From assembly GCA_021292165.1 (NCBI GenBank), contig CM037876.1:41588575-41652574 (forward strand): a stretch of 64,000 nt of DNA. The letters run 5' to 3'. The DNA comes from Shinisaurus crocodilurus (taxonomy: Eukaryota; Chordata; Lepidosauria; Squamata; Shinisauridae). The translations under genes were made by a program, and so were the position numbers. Each line of letters opens with the position of its first letter. Position 1 is the stretch's first letter. Shown piece after piece: positions 21,289 through 32,866 of the stretch. The notes beneath the pieces are model-generated. The model made no database searches. It was not told the origin of the DNA and saw only the letters and a program-made list of their open reading frames with translations.

Positions 21289-21544
21289 CAGTGGTCTCAA
21301 CCTTTTTTGCCCTATGCACCCTCTTCACCATATGTCAGAATATCATTCCCCACTTTCCAAGATTGTCTGACTTAATCTGTTCCATACAATAAGGTGTGTT
21401 GTCCTGTAGATTATGAACAATCTGTAGCATAGTAATTTGTAGAAAGATCAGTATTCCAACAGTTTGAGTTTGTGCTCCCAATTCCCCCTCTGAAACCCTA
21501 AAATTCCCCCCTGGGGGTAATTCCCCCCTGGTTCAGAACCCCTG
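21289..21544 (+). mobile_element. non-autonomous hAT element, 256 bp
   Basis: TSD gtctagtg (21281-21288) against gtctactg (21545-21552), 7 of 8 identical. Ends are cagtggtctcaacctt and, inverted, caggggttctgaacca, of the CAGNGGTTCTCAACC type common in vertebrate hAT elements. The 3' side has several ttccccc words. Confidence 0.82.
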
Positions 21545-22046
21545 GTCTACTGTGTCTAGCTGAAGGTTTTGTTTGGCTGGAAAGTACCCTCAGGTGTGAT
21601 TCCCATGGATTCTGTTGATTAATAAACAAATAAGAAGCTGGGATTTGAAAGCACCGTACTTAAAAATATAATTTGGAATGATTGAGATCTATGCCCCTAG
21701 AAAGGATCCTTTATGAGGGACCTAAGCTGTGTATCCAGACCAAGGGATCTAGTTTTAGAAAACTACAGTGCTCTTGATTCCAGCAACAAACAATGTCTTT
21801 TCATCTTCTGCAATTGGATGGTCAGGCAAGACAATTGACTTGTCAACTTCCTCCCTCTACTTATCATCCCTCCATTCCCGTGCTTTCCTCCTTTGCTTAC
21901 AAAAGAGAGGAACCTGTCAGGGAAGGCCTAGCAGGGAGTGGGGGTGGAAGTGGGTCTGGATCAGACTACAAATGGGTTGTGACTGTTCTAGCAGCCTCCA
22001 AGAATCCATTTTCCAGATACTTGTTCCACCCCTAATTGGGACTGAC

Positions 22047-22143
22047 CATGCAATCCTATGCATGTCTACTCACATGTAATTCCAATTGAGTTCAATGGAG
22101 CTTACACCAGTCCCAAGAAAGTGGGTATATGGGATTGCAGCCC
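22047..22143 (+). repeat. short palindromic repeat
   Basis: From gcaatcctatgcatgtctac to gtatatgggattgcagccc. Same 80-90 bp family. Confidence 0.75.
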
Positions 22144-22740
22144 AAGTTACACATATTTGCATGTCATGTGTAGTTAGCACCTATGTACTGGGAGGCCATG
22201 GTGTAACATCAGAGATCAGAACAGAGTCTTCCACATGAGTTATGTTATTTATTTAGAAAAAGCAGAATAGTTGGTGCTATATGAAAGCACTATTTAAAAT
22301 CTTAAATATGGAGGCTTTCCCTTACTTAAAAATGCATACCTTATTATGCTCCTGTTGAGCTAGGTAATGTAATTACATGGCTAAAAAAGATAGAGGACAA
22401 AATATATCAGCAAAGAAAAGAAAAGCCAGAGTTAAATAATTAATTTTCATCTGTGATATGAAACAGCCATTTCCCTCTGCTAGTAATGAGTGAGTCTCAA
22501 ATGAGATGGAAAAAATATAGTTTGAGGCAGTTCATACTGTTTCAGCCTTTAATGTAACACAAACAGTCTAAACATTATGCAACAAGAATTGCTACGTGCT
22601 TTTAAACAAAGAGCCCAAATAGCTGCCTTTGCATGATTCCAATGCATCTTTGCAGGCAATTTAGAAGGTAGATCATTTATTTTGCTTACGTGGGATAAGT
22701 CATTAATGTTCTTTTTAAAAAATAAACCATCCAAGGCAAA
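22144..22740. other. repeat-poor AT-rich sequence, no gene seen
   Basis: No recognised repeats or coding similarity. Confidence 0.45.
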
Positions 22741-22743
22741 CTT

Positions 22744-22953
22744 TGGGCAGTATCCTATTTGACACTACCACCAATGTAAATTATGTTGCACCAGCATAAG
22801 TGACCTCTAGAGCAACACCAATAGCGTTTGCTGGTGCGACAGGTTTCCCTTGAAAACCTGTCACACCAGCAAATGCTATTGGCATTGCAATAATGGTGGA
22901 TTATGCTAGCGCAACATAATTTACTTAGTGGTGGTATCGAATAGGATACTGCT
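22744..22953. mobile_element. hairpin MITE of unknown class, about 210 bp
   Basis: TIRs gggcagtatcctatttgaca and the inverted ataggatactgctca. The whole unit folds back: ttatgttgcaccagcataa pairs with ttatgctagcgcaacataat, and ttgctggtgcgacaggtttc pairs with acctgtcacaccagcaaatg. I could not assign a TSD. Confidence 0.75.
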
Positions 22954-23189
22954 CATGAACATCTACAAGAGATGTTATGCTTATATACACCTGTCCAATT
23001 GTACAAATAGTAAAGCCCAATGATATTGTAATTTGCATTTGGAATAATTATTTGGACAGTAGGGTCATGGACTTAAAATACTGGGTAGGCATTATTTTCA
23101 GCTTTTATGACTAAGGTCACATCTTCACAGCAGCTTCCTGCAGTATTGTTGATACTTGGCTTAACCCATTTGAGGATGCAGCCAGGGAC

Positions 23190-23345
23190 TCTAGTTCAGG
23201 GGTAGAACACATGGTGGGCAGGCAAAGGGTCCCAAGTTCAATCCTTGGCATCATCCATTACAACGTTTGCAGGTAGCAACACTGGGAACAACCTTCAGAC
23301 CTTACAGAGCTGCTACCAGTCAGAGTACATGATACTATGGCCTTA
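23190..23345 (+). mobile_element. tRNA-Ala-like SINE, old copy
   Basis: Recognisable from agttcaggggtagaacaca, a B box (agttcaatccttgg) and cagagctgctaccagtcag. Strongly diverged; the 3' end is degraded. Confidence 0.6.
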
Positions 23346-23375
23346 TTCAACCTGGTGCTTCTCCAAGCTATAGGG

Positions 23376-23512
23376 CAGCCTTACCCAACTCGTGCACTCC
23401 ATATATCTTGGACTACAGCTCCCAACATTCCTGACCATTGGCCATGCTGGCTGGAGCTGATGGGAGCTGAAGGCGAAAACATATGGAGGGCACCAGGTTG
23501 GGGAAAGCATCC
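23376..23512 (+). mobile_element. hAT-like hairpin MITE, diverged
   Basis: Starts cagccttacccaactcg and ends caccaggttggggaaag. The core is ggactacagctcccaacatt...ccatgctggctggagctgatgg. Same layout as 62570-62684. No clear TSD. Confidence 0.65.
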
Positions 23513-23905
23513 GATGGCCAGTGACCTGACTCAGTATAATGGCAGGACGACACATTATGCCAGCAAACTTTCCAAAACACATTATGCCAGTATCTTTCCA
23601 AAATACATGTTTGCTGGTTAACAAAGGCAGGAGGCATCTATAGGGGAGAATTGCACCAACAATTCTCCCTTGCAGTCCCGCACGTAGGAAAGCTTCCAGT
23701 CACAGAGCCAGCTTGTAGGGATGGGGCTCAGCCTAGTGAGAGTTTGAGGGAACGTGTGGCGCGGTTGTGCGAACACCTTTCAGTCAACTGATATTTGAAC
23801 ACATGGCATTCAGGGACATAGCCACAGGCTGCTAGCCATTTCATCCAAGACATCCTGAACTGGTGGTTGTAGCCTGTCATTCAGACTGGCTGAGCCTGTC
23901 TCATC

Positions 23906-23990
23906 AAGATTCATTCATAGATCATAGAGTTGGAAGGAGCCTACAAGGCTAGCGAGTCCAACCCCCTGCTCAATGCAGGAAACATTGAAT
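23906..23990 (-). mobile_element. CR1-type 3' tail, minus strand
   Basis: The inverted CR1 end (catagagttggaaggagcct, agtccaaccccctgctcaat) without a 5S head. Either a truncated 5S-CR1 SINE or a CR1 fragment. Confidence 0.75.
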
Positions 23991-24388
23991 CCAGCCCCAA
24001 TAATCTAGGATCTCCATTCCACCATTTCCCTCCCATTCATTGATAACACATCCCAGGATGGTGTCCACCCCACCCAGCCACCAAGCAAGCCTGTCTGTCA
24101 GGAAACTGAAAGGAAATCTCTCTTATTTTTTCTTGCTTAGTTGAGCTGTTGATCACACATTTAACATGGGCTTCCTGCCTACAGGAAGCTTGCCCATGCT
24201 GACAGAGGTACTATGCAGGCCCCAGTCAAAGAGAGTTGCTCATAGCTGATCTCTTCTTCTTCCCTATCAACCTCTCCCTGATCCAGGGATAAAATGATGC
24301 TCATTTTGTGTATTATTGTGTCTTCCATCAAACAACTGGGTGGGGGTTACCTGAAAGTTTGCTAATGTCTCTGTTGGATTGTCTAGTA

Positions 24389-24524
24389 CAGTGGTTCCCA
24401 GCCTTGGGTTCCCAGATGTTGCTAGACTACAGCTCCCAGCATCCCTTGTCATTAGCCATGCTGGCAGGGTATGCTGGGAGCTGTAGTCCAGCAACATTTG
24501 GGGACCCAAGGTTGGGAACCACTG
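24389..24524 (+). mobile_element. hAT hairpin MITE, 136 bp
   Basis: A perfect TSD, gtctagta, lies at 24381-24388 and 24525-24532. The almost perfect palindrome has TIRs cagtggttcccagccttggg / cccaaggttgggaaccactg. Inner words (cagatgttgctag, actacagctcccagcat) are shared with the MITEs at 26819, 30487, 42781 and 63549. Confidence 0.93.
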
Positions 24525-24559
24525 GTCTAGTAGCATCAGGCCATTTTGCCCAACAGCTG

Positions 24560-24712
24560 TTTTATTTTATTTATTTATTTATTTATTTTTATTTCATTTT
24601 TATACCGCCCAATAGCCGTAGCTCTCTGGGTGGTTTACAACAATTAACAAGACAGTCCCTGACCTCAGGCTTACAATCTAAAAGACATGACACAAAAGGA
24701 AGAGGGATTAGG
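24560..24712 (-). mobile_element. L2-like LINE 3' tail, minus strand
   Basis: (TTTA)n run at 24560-24585, then ataccgcccaatagccgta and gctctctgggtggtttacaa. This is the inverse of the tail at 5105-5247. Confidence 0.7.
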
Positions 24713-25580
24713 AGGGAGGAGGAAGAAAGCAAAGCTCAGGCACCAGTTCTTAGTTACAAGTTTCTTAAATATATATTTTTTTCCTTAATGGAATGAAATC
24801 CATTTCAATTCCAGGTTGTAACACAACAAAATGTGGAAAAGTCAAAGGGGGGTGAATACTTCTGCAAGGCACTGTATCAGGTCTCAGATATATAGAAGAC
24901 CTACAAGGAGAACCTGCAACAAAAAGTGGCCATGTGGAGTGCTCCTGGCTCAGGGTTTCAGCCAACCAAATGAAAGTCAGGGAATTCTGAGCACATAAAA
25001 CTACATAAAACTACAAGGCAGGACATGAAAATTCAGTCCAATTTGCTTGATCTGCACCCCCAAAGTAACACACCCCTTCTCACCACACTCTCACTTTCAC
25101 TGTGTTTAGCATAGCATCCTGTAGTCATAGAGGCATCCCACGCAATTTAGAACCCTAGTTATGCATACATTTCACTTATTTACTAGTAGCAGGTTTGTTT
25201 GTTCCTATTCTTTGAGTGTTAGAAATATTAATTTTCCCCTAACAGAACCAATATTAAACTAGCATGACAAACAAGTGCTCAGGGGGAAATCTATTTATAT
25301 GTAGAATTTCAGTGCAATGAAAATCAATGTCATGACATCCAGTGGAGCTGAGCAAAATGAAAGAATTTCACAAGTAACAAGCCAGGTAACTTAAACGACA
25401 AAGGACAATTTAATATTTTCCCAACAACTAGCAAATGGAAAAGGATTGATCTCTGAACAGAATTTGTGAGCTTTATATAAACGGTTCTGACAAATTCATT
25501 AACTGGCATATGCAAGGAAATAATGCTCAGAATCAGTGCTCAGAATGATTGTTTTGATCAGGAAGGAATAACAGCACAAA
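24713..25580. other. non-coding, no gene seen
   Basis: AT-rich, without recognised genes or repeat ends. Confidence 0.45.
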
Positions 25581-25585
25581 ACTAG

Positions 25586-25904
25586 GAGCTTTCCTACATT
25601 ATTGTGCATTCGTCATTCCTCACTCATGTTTTTTACAGGTTCTTTAGATGACATTGTGACCCTCTAGTTTCTGTTTCTAAAGAGCACTTACTCAGTGGTT
25701 TTTAAAGCAGGGAAAATTCAGTATTATTTCTGAAAGTGAAACAAAACACATTTCCTCACTTGTGTAATTATGTCATTCTGCTAAATCACAGCACCACCTA
25801 GAGGTTATGTAGTGGAGCTTTTTGTGTAGATTTTGGATCTCAATTCTGCAACAAAACCAGAAGCAGATACAGCGGATTTTCTACAGCCTCATGTAGAAAA
25901 GCTC
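25586..25904 (+). mobile_element. 330-bp TIR family, copy 2
   Basis: Ends gagctttcctacatt and catgtagaaaagctc. The interior includes attgtgcattcgtcattcc, accacctagaggttatgtag and gatacagcggatt, all shared with the other copies. Confidence 0.8.
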
Positions 25905-26146
25905 AATAATCCAATATTCCTTTCCAAAGAAAAAAAACGTTTGGGGTTTTTGAATCCTAACCAATACTTAACACACATTTATATGAATGTGCAGTAGCAA
26001 ACACTTCAATACATGAGAAATTAGGAACCTTTAGTTCTATCTCAAGATCATTATTTTCAGTCCACAGATGCACTACCATGCTTGTTATTGTTACATCCTT
26101 GGTGACCAGCGTACAGCTTTTCTACACTATATTGTTAATCCACTAT

Positions 26147-26720
26147 GGGCACAATCGATCCTATGGCCACTAGACAGAGTCTAGATAGCCATAGAAAAGG
26201 CCAGAGTCCCAGTTATGACCTCGGAAACACACTCCAAGCTAGGACTCTGACCTCGGAGCACCCTCCCTCCTCCCTTGCAGCCGGCGCAGAAAGAACTGTG
26301 CCTCAGAGCCAGAGGGTTATGTGTGGGGAGGAGGGCAGGGGGGGAAGTAAGGCTCTGCCATGGCACCATGTACCCTGGTCATGCCTCAGCCTCTCCCCCT
26401 CGTGAGCACTGGTGAAATCAGCCATCTAAGCCTTTTGCAGGGTGGGAGAAACATGGAGGCAACCTTCACCTCTGTGCTCCTTCCACCCTCCATTGGATGC
26501 CTGTAATCCTCCAAGCCTGTGGCTCACGCTGGCTCAGCTTGTCTGAGCGTGGAAAGCTAAGAAGGGTCAAGCCTGATGATGACTTGGATGGGAGACCCCC
26601 TCCTCTAGTTTCCTGCATTGAGCAGGGGGTTGGACTCAATGGCCTTGTAGGCTCCTTCCAACTCTATGATCTATGAAATCTATGAAAGTTCAGAGGGTTA
26701 TTGGCAACCACATTGGGTTG
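26147..26720 (+). mobile_element. GC-rich TIR family copy with nested 5S-CR1 SINE
   Basis: Starts gggcacaatcgatcctatgg. It shares tgcctcagcctct, cctcgtgag and ggatgcctgtaatcctccaa with the copy at 39586-40046. After 26514 the 5S-CR1 SINE interrupts it. The text then resumes as agttcag at about 26687, just as the other copy reads ccaagttcag without a break. No coding frame was recognised. Confidence 0.65.
26515..26687 (+). mobile_element. 5S rRNA-headed SINE with CR1-type tail
   Basis: The head has gtctgagcgtggaaagctaa and gacttggatgggagacccc from 5S rRNA. The tail has tttcctgcattgagcagggg, ggttggactcaatggcc and ATCTATGAAA repeats from CR1. It is inserted in the GC-rich TIR element. Any TSD is only about 3 bp (aag), in keeping with CR1-type integration. 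Confidence 0.9.
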
Positions 26721-26818
26721 TACTGTATATCTACTTTCTGTTTTGTTTCAGAATTAAGATCCGAGCTCTACACAAAGAGATTTTCCTTTCATGCTTTTCT
26801 GCTACATAACCTCTAGGT

Positions 26819-26953
26819 CAGTGTTCTCCAACCTTGCATCCCCAGATGTTTTTGGCCTACAACTCTCAGCATGTCCCAGCCAGTTATGCTGGCTGGGGCA
26901 TGCTGGGAGTTGTAGGTCAAAAGCATCTGGGGACCCAAGGTTGGAGAACACTG
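26819..26953 (+). mobile_element. hAT hairpin MITE, 135 bp
   Basis: A perfect TSD, ctctaggt, lies at 26811-26818 and 26954-26961. Copies 1 and 2 of the host family have a single cctctaggt (or cctagaggt) here, which confirms the duplication. The palindrome has ends cagtgttctccaaccttg / caaggttggagaacactg. Confidence 0.95.
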
Positions 26954-27034
26954 CTCTAGGTGGTGCTCTGCTATAGCAGAATATCACAATTACACAAGTA
27001 TGAAAAGAAAATACATTTCCTTTCACTTTCACAA

Positions 27035-27381
27035 GAGTTTTCTACACAAGGCTTTTATTGTGCACTCATCATTCCCTATTCACAGTTGTTTGTGGGTTCT
27101 TTAGATGATTATATGACCCTCCCAGTTTCAATTCTGTTTTTAAACAGCACTTTTTGGTGAGTTACTTTAGAGCAGGGGAAATGCGGTATTATTTATCAAA
27201 GCAAAAGAAAATGCTTTTTCCACATGTGTAATTGTGGTATTCCACTATACCACAGTGCCACTTAGAGGTTATGTAGTGGAAAAACAGGAAACCAAACACT
27301 CTTTGGTTTGGCTTGGATCTCATTCCTGCAATGGAACCTAAAGTAGATACAGCGGATTAACAGCCTTGTGTAGAAAAGCTC
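27035..27381 (+). mobile_element. 330-bp TIR family, copy 4, complete
   Basis: Best complete copy, 347 bp: TIRs gagttttctacacaaggc and gccttgtgtagaaaagctc. It is inserted in inverted orientation inside copy 3. The junctions (cacaa / aatacc) do not show an unambiguous TSD. Confidence 0.82.
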
Positions 27382-27577
27382 AATACCCCGTTTTCCCTGC
27401 TCTAAAAAAAGCCCTGGCAAAGTACTCCTTAAAAAGAGAAGTGAAACTGGGAGCTCACAATGTCTAAAGAACCCATAAACAGCCATGAGTAAGGAATGCT
27501 GAGTGCACAATAAATGCCTTGTGTAGAAAAGCTCATAGTGGCTTCTTTGAATCTCTATGGAAAGAGTAGCTTACATC

Positions 27578-28318
27578 GAGGGATGGGTGAGAATTTTGTT
27601 TGGTTCATTTTTTGACAAGAACTTACCAAAATTCACAAATTTTCCCATGAATAGGATGGAAAGAACTTGAGATTTAAAAAATGTGAACGTGTGAGAAAGT
27701 GTTTCTGACAGATTTGTTCATCAAGGCAGAGGACTTTCGTGCTTACATCTTAAAAGTCTGGCTTTGAATCCCCGTGTATTCAACCATGTTTGTGCTGCTG
27801 AATTAAGGTTGCCACCTCTCTTTTTTTCAGACATGCTCATCTTTCACAGCTATAGGGCAGGCAGGAACAACATGGTCCTCTCTATGCTGGGCATAGCTGT
27901 ACATATGAAAATTGGCCAGTGTAGATTGGTGACAATTGCATTTAGCTTTGTTTTTTGATAAGAAATAACCAACAGTTATTTGGTTGGATGGCTTTAAAGG
28001 GGGATTGGACAAATTCATGGAGGAGAAGGCTATTGGTGACTACTAGTCAGAGGCAATATGCCTATGTACACCAGTTGCTGGGGGATAAGGGCAGGAGGAT
28101 GCTGTTGGACTCATGTCCTGCTTCTGGGATCCCGTGGGCAGCTGGTTGGCCACTGTGTGAACAGAATGCTGGACTAGATGGACCCTTGGTCTGATCCAGC
28201 ATGGCTCTTCTTATGTTCTTACGTTGCAAATTTCTTCATAAACATGGTGGGGGAAAACTTGAGTTGTTGTTTATAAATGGATGTAAGAAAAAGTGAAACT
28301 GACAGATTGATCCATCCC
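27578..28318. mobile_element. possible DNA transposon remnant split by CR1
   Basis: The left flank starts gagggatgggtgagaa, and the right part ends ttgatccatccctagaa. These are weak inverted ends of the gggatgg type. The CR1 fragment at about 27940-28225 lies between them. No TSD was recognised, so this is tentative. Confidence 0.35.
27940..28225 (+). mobile_element. CR1 LINE 3' fragment
   Basis: A CR1 3' end of the second type in the window: ggacaaattcatggaggaga, taccagttgctgggg, gctggttggccactgtg, actagatggacccttgg, ctcttcttatgttctta. The minus-strand copy at 40403-40675 matches. Non-coding 3' region only. Confidence 0.85.
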
Positions 28319-28389
28319 TAGAATAACTTAGCTCCCATTTGCACGACTTTCCCTTATATAATTCCTTGTAAGGGCCAAGTCTTTTTTCA

Positions 28390-28467
28390 TAGATTTCATA
28401 GATAAGAGTTGGAAGGAGCCTACAAGGCTATCGAGTCCAACCCCCTGCTCAATGCAGGAAACTAGAG
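28390..28467 (-). mobile_element. CR1-type 3' tail, minus strand
   Basis: Begins tttcatagatttcatagat (terminal repeats), then agttggaaggagcctacaag and ccaaccccctgctcaatgca. The 5S head is absent, so it is a truncated SINE or CR1. Confidence 0.78.
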
Positions 28468-28469
28468 CC

Positions 28470-30200
28470 ATTATTACATTAGGCAAGAGAAGATAGAAAG
28501 AAATATGCAGTTCTTCAACATATAAATAAATATATTTTATAGCTTTAGTAATATTTGTCAAGTGATCAGAACTTCAGTGATCTGTGAGTCAGCTCCTATC
28601 ATCTCATCATTCAATATCCTTATTAATGTTAATCTGAAGAATATTTCTCATCGGCAATATTCATAAAATCTATGGGTGCACTTCTATGCATGTTTAGACC
28701 GAAAAACGTCCTACAAGTCCTGACATTCTCCAGCCAGCATACCTGATGGGTCTGTAGCGGCATAAGAGTGGTCTGGTCACCAGTCATCAGGTGCAGATGT
28801 ATGTGATGAGTGTGGGTCTGTGGCTGAGCGCATATAAACACATGAGCACTAACCAAACTTTTACCAGACTTAGCACTTTAGCTGTGCTGCTGGGACATAC
28901 AAGTGCTTGATGAAGAGGAGGAATCAGAGAATACACTAGGTCAGTCTATAGCAAAACCACACCAGACTCAGAGCAACAGGTACAGCACATCCAAAGGACA
29001 CGCTTCCGAGAAGACAGAATGTTATCATTCAGAAACCACCAACTCCTTCTCAAAATTGTGGAAACTGTGTCACACTCATGAGAGCATACAGAGGACTTGT
29101 TGTTGTTGTTGTTGTTGTTGATGTTGATTTACTCTATTTATATACTGCTTACCGTATGAATAATGAAGAAATATCCTGTCGCAGATGCCGGGTCCTTCCC
29201 GTTGCCCAAACTCCAAGAAAACATTAACAGACAATACAATCATATCCTACATGCCCTCCATAAATCATAAAAGACCAGTAATCTCCCCATTTATATCTTC
29301 CAAGGTCACAAGGCGCATACATATTCCAGTGCATTGCCTCTATTTGGCATGACACTAGTCTACTTTCAGTAGCATTATAGACTCACAATCAGAAATGCTG
29401 GTGTCAAGCTCCATTCAAACCCTTTCATCCTAATGAGATCCATTTGGAAACTGATCTTCAAAAGAATCCTATATGTCCTGGAATCACATGCAGATGCAGG
29501 TTCAACAAGCCATAAGCCAAGCTCACAGGATTGGTGGTGTCCTGCAGTCCTACGTTACTGGGCTGTCAAGACTTACTGAAAATAGAATTATGATTCTTTG
29601 ACTCTTACCAAGTAAATCAAAATCTCCCATGAATGGGGGAAATAAAGGGTTAATATGAATCAATTTAGTACATTTGATCCCCACTTAATCAAAAAATGCT
29701 CTAGGTGGTTTAAAATAATAATTTAAAAAATCAAATTTGCATAAAAACAGCCATTCTAGCACAACAAATATAAATCACAGTCATCAATATTAAAATTCAA
29801 GCAACAGTCAATTACAGCAATTAAATTAACTTTAGAGCAGAGGATAATTGGGTGTTACTAAATTTCTCATAAAAGATGACACAAATTTTAAAAAGCTGTT
29901 TATCACTGCACAGGCGGAACATAGGCAGACCTCCCTCAGAAATGATTCCAGCAACTCTGTCTACAACATAGGAGTGTTTTCCATAGGAGAGTTGCTCCAG
30001 CCCCTCAATCATTTAGGCTGGCCTTTTTTTGCACCTTTGCCAGCTCTACAGTATCCTTTTTGAGGTGTAGTGACCAGAACTGTACACAGTATTCCAAGTG
30101 TGTTCACACCATAGATTTGTATAAAGGTATATGATACTTAAAGTTTTAGTTTTCATTCATATCCTAATGATCCCCAATATCCCCACATACGGTTTCAGCT
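28470..30200. other. non-coding, no gene seen; (TTG)n at 29098-29122
   Basis: Contains a TTG trinucleotide run (29098-29122). A weak minus-strand LINE tail lies at about 29690-29780 (tgctctaggtggtttaaaa). No gene was recognised. Positions 28560-29090 look repeat-free. Confidence 0.45.
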
Positions 30201-30204
30201 CATT

Positions 30205-30960
30205 TTGGGGGTTCCTTTTGGAAGTAATGCCTTCATTACATCCCATTTGGATGACTGTAACACACTCTACATGGGGCTGCCTTCGAAAACTGGTCAGGAA
30301 CTTCAGCTGATCCAAAAAGCTGCGGCCAGACTGTTGACTGGGGACAGTTACAGGAAGCACACAACTCCCTTGTTACAACAACTCACTGGCTGTTTCCAGG
30401 CAGAATTCAAATACCTGAAAGACCACCTTCTTGCATACGAGCCTGCCCAATTCTTAAGGTCTTCGGGAGAGGCCCTTCCTCCAAAACAGGGCTCTCCAAC
30501 CTTGGGTCCCCAGATGTTGCTGAACTACAGCTCCCAGAATCCCTTGCCATTAGCCATGCTGGCTGGGTATGCTGGGAGCTGTAGGCCAGCAACATCTGGG
30601 GACCCAAGGTTGGAGAGCCCTGCTCCAAAACAACCACCTTTACAGGCATGTTTGGTGGCAGCGCAAAAGAGGGACTTCTCGCTGGTCGCTCCCTGACTGT
30701 TTCCCAAGGGAGGCAAGGTTGAAGGTTTGCTCCCTCTCTGCTGTCCTCCTGCCAGCAAGCAAAGACCACTTTATTCAAGCTGGCCTTTGGTGCATGAGTC
30801 TGTTGGGTTGGATGCTGTTTTTATTCTGTTATCTTTGTGTTTTAATTGTTTTTGATTGTGCTTAATTTTATCTAGTTTCATTAATGATTGTAAGCCACCT
30901 TGAGTGCCATTTTTGGAAGAAAGGCAGCATACAAGTCAAATAAATAAATAAACAATTTAT
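30205..30960 (+). pseudogene. L2 LINE 3' fragment with nested hAT MITE
   Basis: Reads the L2 ORF2 end (DDCNTLYMGLPSKTGQELQL, then AAARLLTGDSYRKHTTPL) with frame breaks. After the nested hAT MITE the 3' UTR follows (gtaagccaccttgagtgcca) and a (TAAA)n tail ending at about 30955. The same 3' UTR occurs at 44995-45245. Truncated at 5', inactive. Confidence 0.82.
30487..30622 (+). mobile_element. hAT hairpin MITE, 136 bp
   Basis: A perfect TSD, ctccaaaa, lies at 30479-30486 and 30623-30630. The palindrome has ends cagggctctccaaccttggg / cccaaggttggagagccctg. Nested in the L2 fragment, so younger than it. Confidence 0.94.
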
Positions 30961-32065
30961 ACAATGCTATCAGTCACTCCCCTAGCATCAAAGAACAAAA
31001 GGAGATGTTCATTAAAAAAAAAGCTTTCTCCCTCAAGAGAAGAAAACAAAGACCACACAGCTGATGACATACAATGTTCTGTGGGAAGGGGAATCTTCCA
31101 AATCTTCATTTAGAAAGATTGTTCACCATTTTTTTGAGAAGCAACTTCAATGGTCTTTCAGAGGGGTAGACAAACACAATGGCATGGGGGGGGATCACCA
31201 CCACCTAACAAACAATGATGATTGTAAATATTTGTTCAAATATTCCAGGTAACAAAGAAATTAGGGGAGCAACAAGCTATCCTGCAACTAAGTCTGCAGA
31301 GACCAAGATTCAAGCCAATATTGATTTTCAGCTGACTTCAATTATGCTGTTGTTCTGCTCCTGGGTGCAGCTTGTAAGTTAGTAAGGGGCACTGCAGTAT
31401 GCTGCAGTGCATTTTCCAGCTGGAATTGAATTCAGAGTTGGTCTCTGAAAGTATCTGTCTACTGTATTTGAATCCTTCACTGTCTGCACTAGGAGGATGA
31501 AAGCACAAAACCTGGGGGGTGCAGAGTAGGAGAAGGTCTTTATGGATGGTAGAGATCCCCCTTCCTTTGCAGAAAGATAGTGGGGTCAGAATGATCCCCA
31601 CCTCTGAACACCACCATGGGCAAGGGTTGTGTATAGGCGGCAGAGGCAGTGCAAGGTGCTAACCCTCCGCCCTTTCAGGGAGGTGTATCTGCTGGTCCAG
31701 TTCCCTCTTCCCAATGATAGTTTCAGGGATTGAGGTATCCTGAGGAGTGCACTTAGGCACCCTTTGCTGCCAAAGCAATCATGTAGATGGGGGGGCTACA
31801 CCTACTTTGCCACCGAAGTGCTTCTAGGGGGGGGGGTTTGACTCAAGGGAAAAATTCTATGACCCAAATCCCCTCCTCTAACTATTAGTAAAGGGCTAAC
31901 GGGCAGCTGAACCACTAAGGCAATTGGGAGATGGGTGAAGGGCAAATTACTATTATTTACCACCCCTTTCCTTGCCCCTTCACCAATTTCATGGGGGGCT
32001 GTATAAATTATCTTCAAAATGGGATGTAATGTACAAAACCCCTTGCATCTCTATTTCTAATTCTC
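30961..32065. other. non-coding, no gene seen
   Basis: No gene or clear repeat. There are G-runs at 31187-31192 and 31829-31836. Confidence 0.45.
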
Positions 32066-32394
32066 CCTGAGGCATTTATTGTCTGCTCGTCATTCCCTGC
32101 TCATGGTTGTTCACGGGTTTCTTTAGACAATGACCCTCCAGTTTCGCTTTGTAAACAGCACTTTCCGCAGGGTTTTTTTAGAGCAGAGAAAATGGGGTAT
32201 TATTGCTAATGGCGCAAAGAAAATGTTACTTCTACATGTGTATTTCCACTATTCTGCTATGCCACAGTGCCACCTAGGGGTTATGTAGCAGAAAAGCAGG
32301 AATGGAAATGCCCCACGTGTAGTGCTCGGATCTCAATTCTGTGATGAAACCAGAAATAGATGCAGCGGATTAACAGCCTAGTGTAGAAAAACCC
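32066..32394 (+). mobile_element. 330-bp TIR family, copy 5
   Basis: Shares tgcctaggggttatgtag-type, tctgctatgccacagtgcc and gatgcagcggattaacagcc words. The right end gtgtagaaaaaccc is preserved, and the left TIR is eroded at the start. Confidence 0.78.
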
Positions 32395-32832
32395 AATGTG
32401 ACCATAGATTTTGCTTCCGCTGTTTCTGTTGTATCTCAGTTGCATCTTTTAGAAGTCCCAGCCTTCTCATAGTAGAAGAAAAATCTAGGGGAGGAGGGCA
32501 GCATTGCAGGGTTTAGCTTCCTTTGACTGAGAGAGCATCCTGGAGATATATGGTGTCTTTGTAATATGCTTATTTGCAAATATACAAGGAGAGCCTATTG
32601 GAAGCAAGCAGATGCCTAAAAGCAGGTAGCACAACCACTAATCCTCCACCAGGTTTCCCAAAAGCATCTGCACCCTAAGGTGCTTCACATTCAGCCAACA
32701 AAAAACTCTCTCAGATTTGTCAGTCCCTACATAAATTCAAAACTTATTTGCCCTGTTCCTCTAACTGAAAAGTACCACCTTGCAAAGACAGGGGGAAAGA
32801 TTTCCAGGCATCCAGGAACCATAACGTTATTT

Positions 32833-32866
<34 letters not shown>

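Larger units (their letters stand above)
26722..27534 (-). mobile_element. 330-bp TIR family, copy 3, carrying two nested insertions
   Basis: Minus-orientation copy. Its left TIR is eroded and its right TIR (gccttgtgtagaaaagctc) ends at 27534. It is split by a hAT MITE at 26819-26953 and by another member of its own family at 27035-27381. The three outer pieces align in order with copy 1 (9919-10245). Confidence 0.8.
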
